From Flavobacteriales bacterium (lineage in GTDB: Bacteria > Bacteroidota > Bacteroidia > Flavobacteriales > TMED113), in the NCBI GenBank assembly GCA_002718035.1, contig PBCX01000003.1, forward strand, positions 100,035-164,034: a DNA stretch of 64,000 nucleotides, written 5' to 3'. Position 1 is the first letter of the stretch. Each line of letters opens with the position of its first letter. This document shows, one piece after another, positions 44,099-52,652 of the stretch. The position numbers and the translations under genes are program-made. The notes under the pieces are model-generated. The model worked only from the letters and a program-made list of their open reading frames with translations. It was not told where the DNA came from and did not search any database.

Positions 44099-45220
44099 CT
44101 AGTTATTTTTTTTTTTATTAGTAATTAAATTAACACTTCTTTCTTTTAAATAATTAATGACATAATTATAACATGAATTATTTTTTCCAATAGTTTCAAG
44201 TGGAATAATACCTTTTTCAGAAATTAAATTCTTAGCTATTAAATTAGCACAAGCAGTACAAGTAAATCCAGTAGTTCTTGACATGGAAGATTGATTTTTT
44301 TTCGTATCAAATTCATCAAATAAGTCAATAGTATATTTATGATCTGAATCAGTTATCTCAATTTTCATAACCGTAAATTCCAAATCACTTTCATTCAAAT
44401 ACCAATTTTTTTTTAGCAGCTCTGTAGTAAAGTCAATAGGTTTTATTTTTTTACCCATGATTTCCACATGATTTTCATTAAAAAATCCAGCTTTTTTAAA
44501 AATTTCAATCTTTTCCGCGTGTCCAGGGTATCGTAAAGTTTTTTCTTTCATATTTGGAATATGAGACATTGTATATAGTAGTGACCTCAATCCATCTGTA
44601 TTAAATGCTTGTAAATTACCAATGCTTTCAAAATTAATTATTTCTTTTTCTGTTAGGGGTTCTTTAATAATAATTTTGGAGTTTTCATATAATCTTGCAG
44701 GTCTTGTATATTCCTCTATTACGTCAATTGGTGAAAACGGAGCCTTATATTCAAATGGTTTTTCTTTAGTTACTGGTAATCCGCCAACATAGCAGGCGTA
44801 ATAATTAACTTTAGATAAAGAATCATAATGACCCAAAATTAAATTACTTAATCCAGGGGCAACACCAGCGTCGACGATAGCTGATACATTATTTTTAATT
44901 GCAAGATCCTTTAATTTAAGGCAGTCTTCAGGAAAAAAAGATATATCAACAACGTTTTTTTTTTCTTTAATTATGGTTTTTAGAGTGTTAAATCCCATGA
45001 ATCCTGGAACAGCACTAATGACTAGATCAAAATCTTTGATATTATTTGCTAGTTCACTTTTGTTAGAAATATCAAAGTTTTTTTTATTTATTTTTTTACT
45101 TTTTAATTTTTCTAAATTTTTATTGGAGATATCAGCTACTGAAACAGAAAAGTTATCAGACAAGTCTTCACAAATTGTTCTTCCAACTCTACCGCAACCT
45201 AAAACAATTATATTCTTCAT
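44099..45220 (-). CDS. Saccharopine dehydrogenase-family protein, lysine 6-dehydrogenase-like
   Basis: A 373-residue NAD(P)-binding protein. The Rossmann motif VLGCGRVGRTICEDL is at 5-19, 'VISAVPGFMGFNTLK' near 67-81 and 'AIVDAGVAPGLSNLILGHYD' near 113-132 (key VDAGVAPGLSN) are characteristic of the short, two-domain group that includes lysine 6-dehydrogenase and related enzymes. The C-terminal domain includes 'SRTTGFTCTACANLIAK' near 321-337. Its exact substrate (lysine, saccharopine or another amino acid) is open. The start overlaps the DUF6580 gene stop by 4 bases; the M49 peptidase gene begins 34 bases downstream, so the three form a leftward unit. Confidence 0.85.
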   Translation of the reverse strand: MKNIIVLGCGRVGRTICEDLSDNFSVSVADISNKNLEKLKSKKINKKNFDISNKSELANNIKDFDLVISAVPGFMGFNTLKTIIKEKKNVVDISFFPEDCLKLKDLAIKNNVSAIVDAGVAPGLSNLILGHYDSLSKVNYYACYVGGLPVTKEKPFEYKAPFSPIDVIEEYTRPARLYENSKIIIKEPLTEKEIINFESIGNLQAFNTDGLRSLLYTMSHIPNMKEKTLRYPGHAEKIEIFKKAGFFNENHVEIMGKKIKPIDFTTELLKKNWYLNESDLEFTVMKIEITDSDHKYTIDLFDEFDTKKNQSSMSRTTGFTCTACANLIAKNLISEKGIIPLETIGKNNSCYNYVINYLKERSVNLITNKKKNN

Positions 45221-45723
45221 GAGTTAATATAAATGAATTTTCTTTTAGATATAAGTTCATAAATTCCAAATAATGAAAAAGAAAAGAAAATATTTCCTAA
45301 AAGTGTATTAAAGAAAAAAGGAATTCCAGCATAATAACAAATTAGTAATCCATAAATATTATTAGGATAAATAGTGCTGAAAAACCAAACGCTTAAATTT
45401 GTTACTAAAAAAAATAATATACTAGCATATATTGAAGTTTTAATAACTGATAAATTAGATAATTTATTTTTAATACCAATACCTAGAGGAATCATTATTA
45501 AAAATGATAAGTAAACTGAGAGGGCCAAATTAAATCCTAATAAAAAATCTGAAATTAACATTGACAAAATTGGAACTAAAAATGCTAAATAATTTTTTCC
45601 AAAATAAACACCACCTAAGATAGATATTGCACCAATTGCAGTGAAATTTGGTGGATGGGGGATAATTCTAGAAAATGCTCCAATTAATATGATTGTAATT
45701 ATTAGTAAAGTTCTATTTTTCAT
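45217..45723 (-). CDS. DUF6580 family integral membrane protein
   Basis: A 168-residue membrane protein with about five hydrophobic helices. The sequence 'RIIPHPPNFTAIGAISILGGVYF' (key PHPPNFTAIGA near 22-32) and 'LVPILSMLISDFLLGF' near 50-65 are the family pattern, resembling ECF-type substrate-binding S components of vitamin transporters. A transport role for a small molecule is therefore likely but the substrate is unknown. It is translationally coupled (4-base overlap) with the lysine 6-dehydrogenase-like gene and shares the divergent gap 45724-45796 with the large secreted lysyl-oxidase protein gene. Confidence 0.87.
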   Translation of the reverse strand: MKNRTLLIITIILIGAFSRIIPHPPNFTAIGAISILGGVYFGKNYLAFLVPILSMLISDFLLGFNLALSVYLSFLIMIPLGIGIKNKLSNLSVIKTSIYASILFFLVTNLSVWFFSTIYPNNIYGLLICYYAGIPFFFNTLLGNIFFSFSLFGIYELISKRKFIYINS

Positions 45724-45796
45724 ATCACGAATTTAACAAATATTAAATAAATATGCTTCAATTAGTTGTATATTGTAAGGAATTAATAATTAACCC

Positions 45797-48700
45797 ATGA
45801 ATCAGTTCCTATTCTTTCTATTTACTTCTGTAATTTTATTCTCTCAAAATAATGATAATATTTCAAATTCTATTGAGTTGTTTTGTGGTGATGTAATAAC
45901 TTCTACTACATCAAATTTTAACTCTGATGAAGAGTATTTAGAATCTGTTGGGTTAGGTGACTGTGGCACCTCAGTTGACTCATCAGCTGGTGTTTGGTAC
46001 TTTTTTAATTCTCAATCTGAAGAAAATATTGAAATTTCAATGTGTGAGTCTTCTTATGACACAAAAATTCATGTATTTAGAGACGATGGTTTTAATTTAA
46101 CATGTGTTGACGGTAATGATGACTCTGATTGTGATAATTATTTACATTCAAAATTAAATTTTAGTACTGAAATTGGTTACAATTATTATGTATATATAAG
46201 TGGATTTAATGCCAATGAAGGTGACTTTACCTTCACGTTCATTTGTTTAGGTTGTGCAGATCAAGAAGCTTGTAACTATGATCCTAATTCAACAAATAAT
46301 GACGGTTGTATATATTCTGATGATTATGTTGATTGTGATGGAAATTGTTACAATGATGAAAATGAAAATGGTATATGTGATGAATTTGATATTTATGGAT
46401 GTAGTGATGAATTGTCTCCAAATTTTAACTCTGATGCAACTTTTGATAATGGATCATGTATTTATGATATGAATTGTTCAGCTGATGAAATCCAAATTGA
46501 TATTTTACTTTCATCAGATAACTATCCCTGGGAAACATCATTTATTCTAAATGATAATCAAGGAGAAGTATGGGCTTCTGAAAATGAGTTTCAAGAACTA
46601 TATACGGATTATCTATTTCAATATTGTCTTTCTGCTGAAGGTTGTTACATATTTACTGTCTATGATTCATATGGTGATGGCATCTTCGATTCCGGAGGGC
46701 TTCAAGTTTACTATGAAAATGAATTAATAATGTTTGACCCTGAATTTAGTTCTGAGGCTTTTACTACTATGAATTGCCCACCTGGATATGATTGTAATAC
46801 GGCTATAGAAGTTAGTTTAGGAAATTATCAAACTGAAACTAATAATTATTGGTATGTTTTTTCACCTGATCAAAATGGTCAGTATGAAATTAACACCTGT
46901 GAGTCTGATTGTAATACAGTTATTTACGTTTATGATTATTGTTCAGGCTTATTAGCAACTGACTCAAATGATGCAACAATATATTATAATGATGATGAAT
47001 GTGGTTTACAGTCTCAAGTAAATCCTTTGTTAGAAGGGGGGAGTATTTATTATTTAAGACTAGTTGCTGATTGTGACAACATAGATTGGGAAATATCTTA
47101 CATTGGACCAGTTCAGGGTTGTATGGACACAGATGCTTGTAATTTCAATCCAATCGCTGAAATTGATGATGCTTCATGTCTGTATCCAGGTGATCCTGAT
47201 TGCACTAGTGGTCCTGATTTGGCAGTTTTACCATTTGAAGATTCAATGTATTTAGAAGTATATGAGAATAATGATGGTTGTGCTATTGATGAAGGCTGTT
47301 TAAATGGCTATGGAACAAGATACTTAGTAAGATTCGATACCTGGATAAAAAATATTGGTGATCAAGATTATTTTATTGGCTCTGTAGAAGACAATGAAGA
47401 AACAAATCAGTTTGAATGGGATGAATGTCATAATCATTGGCATTATAAAGGTTATGCAGAATATGTTTTATTTGATTCTAATGGTCAATTAATACCTGTC
47501 GGATTTAAGAATGGTTTTTGCGTAATGGATCTAGAATGTAGTGATGGGGGTACTGCTCAATATGGTTGCAGTGTAATGGGTATATCAGCAGGTTGTGGTG
47601 ATATTTATGGAGCTAGCTTAGGTTGTCAGTGGATTGATATTACGACAGTTCCAGATGGTGATTATACAATGGTTGTTAGAACAAATTGGGATCAAGATCC
47701 TGATGCTCTTGGGAATGTTGAATTAACATATGAAAATAATTGGATGCAAAGTTGTATTCGGGTAATTACTTTAGAAGATGGTTCAAAAAGCTATGTAATG
47801 GCTACAGATATAGATAATGATGGAATAGATAATATTAATGATCCAGATATTGATGGTGATGGTATTTTAAACAGTGAAGATGATGATGTTGATGGAAATG
47901 GAGTTTTAAATGAAGAAGATTCAAATCCATATGGTTTATCTGAGTGTTTTTCATACACTGATTGTAATGGTGAAATATACGGAAACGCTCAATTAGATTG
48001 TAATGGTGTTTGTGGTGGAGAATCTACAACAGGTGATTTAAATATGGATGGTTTTATTGATGTTTTTGATGGACAAGAATATATAAATCAAATTTTAAAT
48101 GATGATATAAATGCAACGACTTGTAACGATTTAGATTCTGATAATGAAATTACTGTATCAGATATTGGGCTCCTAGTAAATTGTATAAATAATGAATCAA
48201 ACTTTAGAGATAATCAGTCAGAACCCTGTCAATATGGTATGGAAATAACTAATCCAAATAACACAGTATATTTTGATATTTCTGAAGTGAATTGGGAGGA
48301 GAGTTATTTTGATATTAGCATTTTAAATCCTGATAATGAAGTTTTAGGTTATCAGTTTATTGTTGGTAATGAGAATATTGTTATAAATGATGTTGAAAAT
48401 TTAATTCCAGATTACATATCAGAACCTGATTTCTCCCCAATTGATAGAATGATAATAGGTATCTCATTAGAAGATAGTTTGATTCAAAAAAACTATGACC
48501 CAATTCCACTATGTAGAGTTTATTTTGAACTTCCATTAGGATATGACACCAGTGTTGAAAATTTATTTTGTATTGAAGAAATAATCGATGTTGTTAATCA
48601 GGATTATGAAAATGTAATATTTATTAATAACTCTGAAGAATGTGATCCATTTGAACAATTTGATATAGTTGAATATGAAGGATTAAATAATTTAATATTT

Positions 48701-48928
48701 TATCCTAACCCAACAAATAGTTTAATGTTCATGAACATTTCTTTTGATAAGAAACAAGAAATTTCGATATCTGTTTTTGATGTAGTTGGTAATATGATTT
48801 CATCAAAAAATTATTTTGAAAAAAATATTTATGATAAAATAGACTTTTCAAATCTATCAAAAGGAATTTACAATGTTTCTATTAATTATAGTAAAGGGAT
48901 AATTAATAAAAAAATAATAATTAAGTAA
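45797..48928 (+). CDS. Large secreted multidomain protein with lysyl oxidase domain and T9SS sorting tail
   Basis: A 1043-residue exported protein with a signal peptide (1-17). In order: a Cys-containing jelly-roll-like domain (about 25-150); two Cys-rich 'GC-x6-C/N-x-D' repeats near 152 and 200; a second jelly-roll with VYDSYGDGIFDSGG (about 225-325); a third similar domain (about 330-438); another Cys-rich repeat at 441; a lysyl-oxidase-type domain (about 475-660) with copper ligands His545, His547 and His549 and candidate quinone-forming Lys571 and Tyr604; thrombospondin type 3-like calcium repeats (671-705); a dockerin-like pair of EF loops (746-798); a cohesin/beta domain; and a T9SS type A tail from Y969-P-N-P to the end. 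It would be secreted across the outer membrane and may oxidise amines extracellularly. Confidence 0.88.
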   Translation: MNQFLFFLFTSVILFSQNNDNISNSIELFCGDVITSTTSNFNSDEEYLESVGLGDCGTSVDSSAGVWYFFNSQSEENIEISMCESSYDTKIHVFRDDGFNLTCVDGNDDSDCDNYLHSKLNFSTEIGYNYYVYISGFNANEGDFTFTFICLGCADQEACNYDPNSTNNDGCIYSDDYVDCDGNCYNDENENGICDEFDIYGCSDELSPNFNSDATFDNGSCIYDMNCSADEIQIDILLSSDNYPWETSFILNDNQGEVWASENEFQELYTDYLFQYCLSAEGCYIFTVYDSYGDGIFDSGGLQVYYENELIMFDPEFSSEAFTTMNCPPGYDCNTAIEVSLGNYQTETNNYWYVFSPDQNGQYEINTCESDCNTVIYVYDYCSGLLATDSNDATIYYNDDECGLQSQVNPLLEGGSIYYLRLVADCDNIDWEISYIGPVQGCMDTDACNFNPIAEIDDASCLYPGDPDCTSGPDLAVLPFEDSMYLEVYENNDGCAIDEGCLNGYGTRYLVRFDTWIKNIGDQDYFIGSVEDNEETNQFEWDECHNHWHYKGYAEYVLFDSNGQLIPVGFKNGFCVMDLECSDGGTAQYGCSVMGISAGCGDIYGASLGCQWIDITTVPDGDYTMVVRTNWDQDPDALGNVELTYENNWMQSCIRVITLEDGSKSYVMATDIDNDGIDNINDPDIDGDGILNSEDDDVDGNGVLNEEDSNPYGLSECFSYTDCNGEIYGNAQLDCNGVCGGESTTGDLNMDGFIDVFDGQEYINQILNDDINATTCNDLDSDNEITVSDIGLLVNCINNESNFRDNQSEPCQYGMEITNPNNTVYFDISEVNWEESYFDISILNPDNEVLGYQFIVGNENIVINDVENLIPDYISEPDFSPIDRMIIGISLEDSLIQKNYDPIPLCRVYFELPLGYDTSVENLFCIEEIIDVVNQDYENVIFINNSEECDPFEQFDIVEYEGLNNLIFYPNPTNSLMFMNISFDKKQEISISVFDVVGNMISSKNYFEKNIYDKIDFSNLSKGIYNVSINYSKGIINKKIIIK

Positions 48929-50180
48929 TAGGTTTTTCTATTTTTTCTGATATGTATTTTCCACTAAATAATTTGTCTTTTACTTTAGTGAAGGCTTCAA
49001 TAGTTTCATTTACATCATCTTCAGTATGAACAGCTGTTGGAATTAATCTTAACATTATTTTCCCTTTTGGGATTACCGGATAAGTTACAATAGAACAAAA
49101 TATTCCATGGTTTTCTCTAAGGTCAAATGTTAAATTTGTTGATTCTGTAACACCCCCTTCTAACCAAACTGGAGTTACACAGCTTTCAGTTTTTCCGAGA
49201 TCAAATCCTTGACTTTTTAGTCCGGATTGTAATAATTTGGTTATGTGCCATAAATTATTTTTGAGCTCTGGTTTATTTCGTATCATATCTAATCTTTTTA
49301 ATGCTCCAACTACTATTGGCATAGGAAGGGATTTTGCAAATATTTGTGATCGCGTTGTGTATTTTAAAAAATCAATAACAGTTTTCGTAGAACTTATAAA
49401 TGCCCCGATACTAGAAAAACTTTTAGCAAAAGTGCCAAAATATATGTCTATTTCATCTTGAACTCCAAAATATTCACCAGTACCTCTACCATTTTCACCC
49501 ATTGTACCAATACCGTGCGCGTCATCTACAAACAACCGGAATGAAAATTTGTTCTTTAATTCACATATTTCTTTTAGTTTTCCAAGATCACCTGCCATTC
49601 CAAAGACTCCCTCAGTTATAACTAATATTGATCCATTTGTTTTTTGTATAGCTTTTTCTGCTCTTTCAAGATTTTTCTTTAAACTATTTATATCATTATG
49701 AAGGTATTTAAATGTAGTTCCATTAAGTTTATGTAGTCTTATACCGTCTAAAATACATGCATGAGATTCTTCATCATAAACGATAACATCTCTTCTGTCA
49801 ACTAATGCGTCAATTGCTGAATGCATTCCTTGATAACCAAAGTTTAATAAAATTGTATTTTCTTTTTGTACAAAATTAGATAATTCATTTTCTAATTGTT
49901 CATGAAACTTTGTTTCGCCTGACATCATTCTTGAACCCATGGGAGTACCTAGGCCCCAGTCAGAAGCAGCTTTACTGTCAGCTTCTCTAACTTCTGGATG
50001 GTTTGATAAACCCAAATAATTATTAATACTCCATGTAATAACTTTTTTACCTCTAAATAACATTCTACTTGAAATTTCTCCTTCTAGTTTTGGATAGGTA
50101 AAATAGCCATGTGCTTCTTTTGCATGTCTTCCTAGCGGTGAGAGCTGCATATTTTGTTCAATTTTCTTAAATAAATCCAT
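48921..50180 (-). CDS. Alpha-oxoamine synthase (serine or cysteate fatty acyltransferase type)
   Basis: A 419-residue PLP enzyme of the serine palmitoyltransferase/KBL/AONS family. PLP forms a Schiff base with Lys253 in GTFAKSFSS; His140 in YDEESHACILDG stacks on PLP, and Asp219-Asp220 in FVDDAHGIGTMG contact its nitrogen. The N-terminal extension and 'GTPMGSRMMSGE' at 79-90 fit the Bacteroidota enzymes that condense an acyl thioester with serine (sphingolipids) or cysteate (sulfonolipids such as capnine). Which of these it makes cannot be told by sequence inspection. The gene overlaps the convergent lysyl-oxidase gene by 8 bases and shares a 61-base divergent gap with bamD. Confidence 0.87.
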   Translation of the reverse strand: MDLFKKIEQNMQLSPLGRHAKEAHGYFTYPKLEGEISSRMLFRGKKVITWSINNYLGLSNHPEVREADSKAASDWGLGTPMGSRMMSGETKFHEQLENELSNFVQKENTILLNFGYQGMHSAIDALVDRRDVIVYDEESHACILDGIRLHKLNGTTFKYLHNDINSLKKNLERAEKAIQKTNGSILVITEGVFGMAGDLGKLKEICELKNKFSFRLFVDDAHGIGTMGENGRGTGEYFGVQDEIDIYFGTFAKSFSSIGAFISSTKTVIDFLKYTTRSQIFAKSLPMPIVVGALKRLDMIRNKPELKNNLWHITKLLQSGLKSQGFDLGKTESCVTPVWLEGGVTESTNLTFDLRENHGIFCSIVTYPVIPKGKIMLRLIPTAVHTEDDVNETIEAFTKVKDKLFSGKYISEKIEKPIT

Positions 50181-50203
50181 AATAATTTGAGTTTTTTAAA
50201 ATA

Positions 50204-50211
50204 CAAAAGTA
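50204..50211 (-). promoter_or_regulatory. Putative -7 element of the oxoamine synthase gene (TACTTTTG)
   Basis: On the minus strand TACTTTTG matches TAnnTTTG and lies 23 bases before the ATG at 50180. No matching -33 TTG was found. It is interleaved with the bamD -7 element only 8 bases away. Confidence 0.3.
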
Positions 50212-50218
50212 CAATTAA

Positions 50219-50226
50219 TAAATTTG
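50219..50226 (+). promoter_or_regulatory. Putative -7 element of the bamD-recN run (TAAATTTG)
   Basis: TAAATTTG matches TAnnTTTG and lies 15 bases before the GTG start of bamD at 50242. A TTG at 50187-50189 is too far (29-base spacer) to be a normal -33 element. Confidence 0.3.
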
Positions 50227-50241
50227 TTTTAATTTAGTGTC

Positions 50242-51006
50242 GTGAAAAAGCTACTATTTATTTTTTTAATTTTTAATATCTTCTCATGTAGTAAATATCA
50301 AAAACTACTGAAAAGTGATAATTTTGATTTAAAATATGAAACTGCTATTGGTCTCTATAATCAAGAAAAGTTTTCAAAATCATTAATTCTATTTGAGAAT
50401 TTGTTAAGTGAGTTTAAAGGGAGTAATAAATCTGAAGATGTTTATTATTACTATTCTTATTGTTTATATAAATCAGGTGACTATGTTAATGCAGCATATC
50501 ATTTTAATAATTTTTCAAGAACATTTTTTTCTTCAAATAAATCTGAGGAGATGGCATTTATGTCTGCTAAGTGTCATTTTTTAGATGCTTCTCCTAGTTA
50601 TTATGATCAAACTAATACTTTGAAAGCAATTAATATGTTGGAATTGTTTATTTCAGTATATCCAAATAGTGATTATATTTCAGAGGCTAATAATTTAATT
50701 TCAAAACTGAACTTAATATTAGAAGAAAAAGCTTATAACATTGCACATTCATATTATAAAACCGGAAAGTATAATGCGTCTATTTACTCTTTTAATAACT
50801 TCATTGAATCTTATCCAAACTCCAATTTTTTAGAAAAAGTTTTTTATTATCAAACAAAATCTTTTTTTGAATTAGCTAAAAATAGTGTAGAAGAAAAAAA
50901 GGAATTACGGATAAAAGAGTTTATATTTGCATACCGAGATTTTAGCTTAACATATCCGGACAGTGAATTTATTACTGAATTAAAAAATTTAAGAGATGAA
51001 TTATAA
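50242..51006 (+). CDS. bamD: Outer membrane assembly lipoprotein BamD
   Basis: A 254-residue lipoprotein with lipobox IFSC (Cys at residue 16) and TPR-like helical pairs throughout ('YETAIGLYNQEKFSKSLILFENLL', here recognised by the A-x-LY-x-x-x-x-F-x-x-A pattern repeated near 31-55 and 170-195), the YfiO/BamD architecture. It binds BamA at the inner face of the outer membrane and helps fold beta-barrel proteins. The start codon is GTG; no in-frame ATG precedes the signal peptide. Its last 11 bases overlap the omega-subunit gene. It opens the conserved flavobacterial run bamD-omega-coaBC-DUF4835-recN-fabI. Confidence 0.9.
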   Translation: MKKLLFIFLIFNIFSCSKYQKLLKSDNFDLKYETAIGLYNQEKFSKSLILFENLLSEFKGSNKSEDVYYYYSYCLYKSGDYVNAAYHFNNFSRTFFSSNKSEEMAFMSAKCHFLDASPSYYDQTNTLKAINMLELFISVYPNSDYISEANNLISKLNLILEEKAYNIAHSYYKTGKYNASIYSFNNFIESYPNSNFLEKVFYYQTKSFFELAKNSVEEKKELRIKEFIFAYRDFSLTYPDSEFITELKNLRDEL

Positions 51007-51391
51007 AAAAACTAACGCTAGCAAAACTACTATTTCTAGAGATACAAAAGATCTTAGTAAAGAAACTGAAAACATCTATAAGACCATTTCTATTTTGTCA
51101 AAAAGAGCTCGTCAAATAGGTGTCGAAATGAAAGAAGAATTACTAGAAAAAATTGATGAATTTGCTACAACTAATAATTCTTTAGAGGAAGTTTTTGAAA
51201 ATAAAGAACAAATTGAAGTATCTCGATATTACGAGCGTTTACCAAAGTCAACATCTATTGCAATTCAAGAATTGATTGAAGGGAATGTTTATCATAGAGT
51301 TCCTGAGCCTGAAAATGATATAGATTTTCCTGATGTTAATGATGAAGAAAAGGAAAATCAATCTGAAATAGTTCAAAAAGATAAAAAATAG
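50996..51391 (+). CDS. rpoZ: RNA polymerase omega-like subunit (Rpb6 family, Bacteroidota form)
   Basis: A 131-residue protein of the RNA polymerase Rpb6/omega family in the extended Bacteroidota form. It shows 'ETENIYKTISILSKRARQIG' near 22-41 (key NIYKTISILSKRA), the long helix 'LLEKIDEFATTNNSLEEVFENKEQIEVSRYYERLPK' over about 50-83, and an acidic C-terminal tail. Position between bamD and coaBC is the conserved one. It stabilises beta-prime in RNA polymerase. It overlaps bamD by 11 bases. Confidence 0.88.
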   Translation: MNYKKTNASKTTISRDTKDLSKETENIYKTISILSKRARQIGVEMKEELLEKIDEFATTNNSLEEVFENKEQIEVSRYYERLPKSTSIAIQELIEGNVYHRVPEPENDIDFPDVNDEEKENQSEIVQKDKK

Positions 51392-51410
51392 TCAATAATT
51401 TTTTTTTGAA

Positions 51411-52652
51411 ATGAAATTATCTAAATCTTCATTATTCAAAAAGAAAATTCTACTTTGCGTATGTGCAGGTATCTCTGCTTATAAGTCAATAATTTTACTT
51501 AGGTTATTAATTAAATCAGGTGCTGAAGTTAAAGTGATATTATCTCCTGATGCTCATAGATTTGTTTCTCCACTTGTTCTTTCTGTTCTATCAAAAAATA
51601 AAGTTTTTTCTAGTTTTACCAATAGTGAAAATGAATGGAATAATCATGTTGAATATGGTATTTGGGCTGACTTGATAGTAGTTGCGCCAGCAACTGCAAA
51701 CACTATTTCAAATATTGCAATTGGTGCATCAAACAATTTATTACTATCAACAATTTTATCTTCAACATGTCCAGTATTTATAGCTCCTGCAATGGATCAC
51801 GACATGTATCTTAATAAAATAACTCAAGAAAATATAAAAAAGTTAAAGAAAAATAGTTTTTTATTTATTGATGTTGAATCTGGAGAGCTTGCAAGTGGTT
51901 TAATTGGAAAGGGTAGATTATCTGAGCCTGAAACAATTGTTACTAAATTAGAGACCTTTTTATCTAATATGTTACCTTTAAGTGGTGTTAATTGTCTAGT
52001 AACTGCAGGCCCAACTTTTGAAAAAATTGATCCAGTTAGATTTATAGGTAATTTTTCATCTGGAAAAATGGGCTGTTGTATTGCAAATGAATTAATCATG
52101 CAGGGAGCTACTGTAGAATTAATTTTAGGGCCAAGTACAGAATCAGTAAATGAGAATATAAATTTAAATCGTGTTGTGTCTGCTCAAGAGATGTTAGATA
52201 TTTCTTTAGAAAAATTTGAGAAACAAGATATAATAATTTTTTCCGCTGCCGTCTCTGATTATAAGCCAAAAATAATCCATCATAAAAAAATAAAGAAGAA
52301 AAGTGATGATTTAAATCTATCATTAAATAAAACAGAAGATATATTAAAGACTTTGGGTCGTAGAAAAAAAAACCAAATTTTATTTGGGTTTGCTTTAGAA
52401 ACTAACAATGAAATTGAGAGTGCAAAAAGAAAGCTTGAAGATAAAAACTTAGATGCAATTATCTTAAATTCATTAAATGACAAAGGTGCTGGTTTTGGTT
52501 TCGATACTAATAAAATTAGTATAATTGATAGTAATTTCAATATTAAAAAATATCCTTTAATGTCAAAAGTAGAATTATCTAAAATAATTGTTAAACAAGC
52601 AACAAATATGTTTTTTAAACGTTTTGATATAAAAAATAAGTCAGTTAAATAA
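51411..52652 (+). CDS. coaBC: Bifunctional phosphopantothenoylcysteine decarboxylase/phosphopantothenate-cysteine ligase
   Basis: A 413-residue CoaBC that adds cysteine to 4'-phosphopantothenate and decarboxylates the product in coenzyme A synthesis. The N-terminal flavoprotein CoaC (1-180) has 'LCVCAGISAYKSI' near 12-24, the catalytic His in NNHVEYGIWADLIVVAPATANT (about 75-96; His near 77) and PAMDHDM near 124-130. The C-terminal CoaB (185-413) has 'LVTAGPTFEKIDPVRFIGNFSSGKMG' (key VTAGPTxE and NFSSGKMG), 'IFSAAVSDYKP' near 278-288 and 'ILFGFALETN' near 322-331. Complete and normal length. The stop overlaps the next start by one base. Confidence 0.96.
   Translation: MKLSKSSLFKKKILLCVCAGISAYKSIILLRLLIKSGAEVKVILSPDAHRFVSPLVLSVLSKNKVFSSFTNSENEWNNHVEYGIWADLIVVAPATANTISNIAIGASNNLLLSTILSSTCPVFIAPAMDHDMYLNKITQENIKKLKKNSFLFIDVESGELASGLIGKGRLSEPETIVTKLETFLSNMLPLSGVNCLVTAGPTFEKIDPVRFIGNFSSGKMGCCIANELIMQGATVELILGPSTESVNENINLNRVVSAQEMLDISLEKFEKQDIIIFSAAVSDYKPKIIHHKKIKKKSDDLNLSLNKTEDILKTLGRRKKNQILFGFALETNNEIESAKRKLEDKNLDAIILNSLNDKGAGFGFDTNKISIIDSNFNIKKYPLMSKVELSKIIVKQATNMFFKRFDIKNKSVK

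Noticed and set aside
46254-46472. Met-rich frame inside the lysyl-oxidase protein gene
   Set aside because: An out-of-frame reading of Asp-rich codons; the main frame is continuous through 1043 residues.
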